6,882 bases of DNA, taken from Ornithomonoglobus_A sp045537455 (GTDB taxonomy: Bacteria; Bacillota; Clostridia; UBA1381). Of this stretch, positions 6,627-6,882 are shown in pieces. The notes beneath the pieces are model-generated. The model saw nothing but the letters and a program-made list of their open reading frames with translations, made no database searches and was not told where the DNA came from. Position 1 is the stretch's first letter; each line of letters begins with the position of its first letter. The translations under genes and the position numbers were made by a program. Where the stretch lies: positions 1 to 6,882 of the forward strand of contig JAZSPM010000020.1 in the NCBI GenBank assembly GCA_045537455.1, in the 5' to 3' direction.

Positions 6627-6657
6627 GGTAACTCTAGGTGATACATGGCTTGAATAA

Positions 6658-6702
<45 letters not shown>

Positions 6703-6733
6703 TTTAGGTGAACTGATTTAGATCACTAGCACG

Positions 6734-6759
6734 AAAAGCCTGATTATTTGGGCTTTTTT
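6734..6759 (+). terminator. Rho-independent terminator downstream of the tRNA fragment
   Basis: AAAAGCC (6734-6740) pairs with GGCTTTT (6751-6757) around a ten-base loop, with a run of six T (6754-6759). It lies 31 bp after the CCA end, as expected for the original terminator of the host tRNA unit. This supports resident chromosome on the right of the fragment. Confidence 0.8.
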
Positions 6760-6882
6760 GCTGCTAAAACGCCAAAATTTTTTAGGGTGAAACCGTGGAT
6801 GTTTTTCGAGAAAAAACGCTATGGAACAGGATTCAAACTTAAACATTGAACGAAATTCACTGCTTTTGAGTAATGTCCGCTC
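6760..6882. other. Right end, no supported gene
   Basis: After the terminator there is an AT-rich stretch with an imperfect palindrome GTTTTTC..GAAAAAAC (6801-6817). Short frames from ATG 6799 (16 codons) and ATG 6821 (open to the window edge) lack convincing support. I see nothing else here. Confidence 0.5.

Noticed and set aside
6718..6882. Minus-strand open frame entering from the right edge (55 codons)
   Set aside because: It runs through the tRNA terminator hairpin, has no recognisable domain, and its composition looks like chance in AT-rich DNA.
6799..6882. Small genes starting at ATG 6799 or ATG 6821
   Set aside because: The first has a possible AGGGTG site but only 16 codons; the second has no ribosome site and runs off the window after about 20 codons. 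Neither shows a recognisable sequence.

Overview
The window reads as low-GC Gram-positive DNA, most likely a gut or rumen Clostridia (Ruminococcus/Oscillospiraceae-like). The evidence is AT-rich coding sequence, strong Shine-Dalgarno sites (GGAGG, AGGGGAG, AAGGGGG), sigma-A promoters with extended -10 boxes, and a multicopy-type AAA-ATPase/PD-(D/E)XK protein common in such genomes. The genus is an inference. All six supported genes are on the + strand.

Layout. 1-1926: 3' part of a gene for a NACHT-type STAND NTPase with a C-terminal pentapeptide-repeat domain; it enters from the left edge, so the Walker A is outside the window. 1956-2474: a small nitroreductase, closed by a rho-independent terminator. 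2517-3358: a promoter, then a probable two-gene operon of a short pyrophosphatase-like protein and a YaiI/YqxD (UPF0178) protein. 3358-3536: a gap with a 33-bp-period repeat and a promoter. 3537-5117: AAA-ATPase-like protein fused to a PD-(D/E)XK nuclease-like domain. 5118-5324: a gap with a near-consensus promoter. 5325-6425: a HipA-like kinase without a HipB partner. 6426-6882: no convincing gene. This last stretch holds a hairpin, a block of inverted and direct repeats, a 45-bp 3' fragment of an initiator tRNA gene, and a terminator.

The most informative signal is the tRNA fragment at 6658-6702. It starts exactly at the anticodon loop (CTCATAA), runs through the CCA end, keeps the initiator-type CCC of the anticodon stem and A72, and has no 5' half in front of it. 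This is what the displaced end of an attachment site looks like after a tyrosine-recombinase element integrates into a tRNA-fMet gene. By that geometry the element lies to the left and resident chromosome begins at about 6703, where a terminator follows as expected for the host tRNA unit.

The NACHT protein, the orphan HipA-like kinase and the AAA/PD-(D/E)XK protein would then be cargo near the distal end of a genomic island. A NACHT NTPase and a HipA-like kinase suggest a defence or stress-response function, but no single multi-gene system can be demonstrated: each of the last two genes has its own promoter. The nitroreductase, pyrophosphatase-like and YaiI genes look like ordinary metabolic genes, so the left boundary of the island is uncertain.
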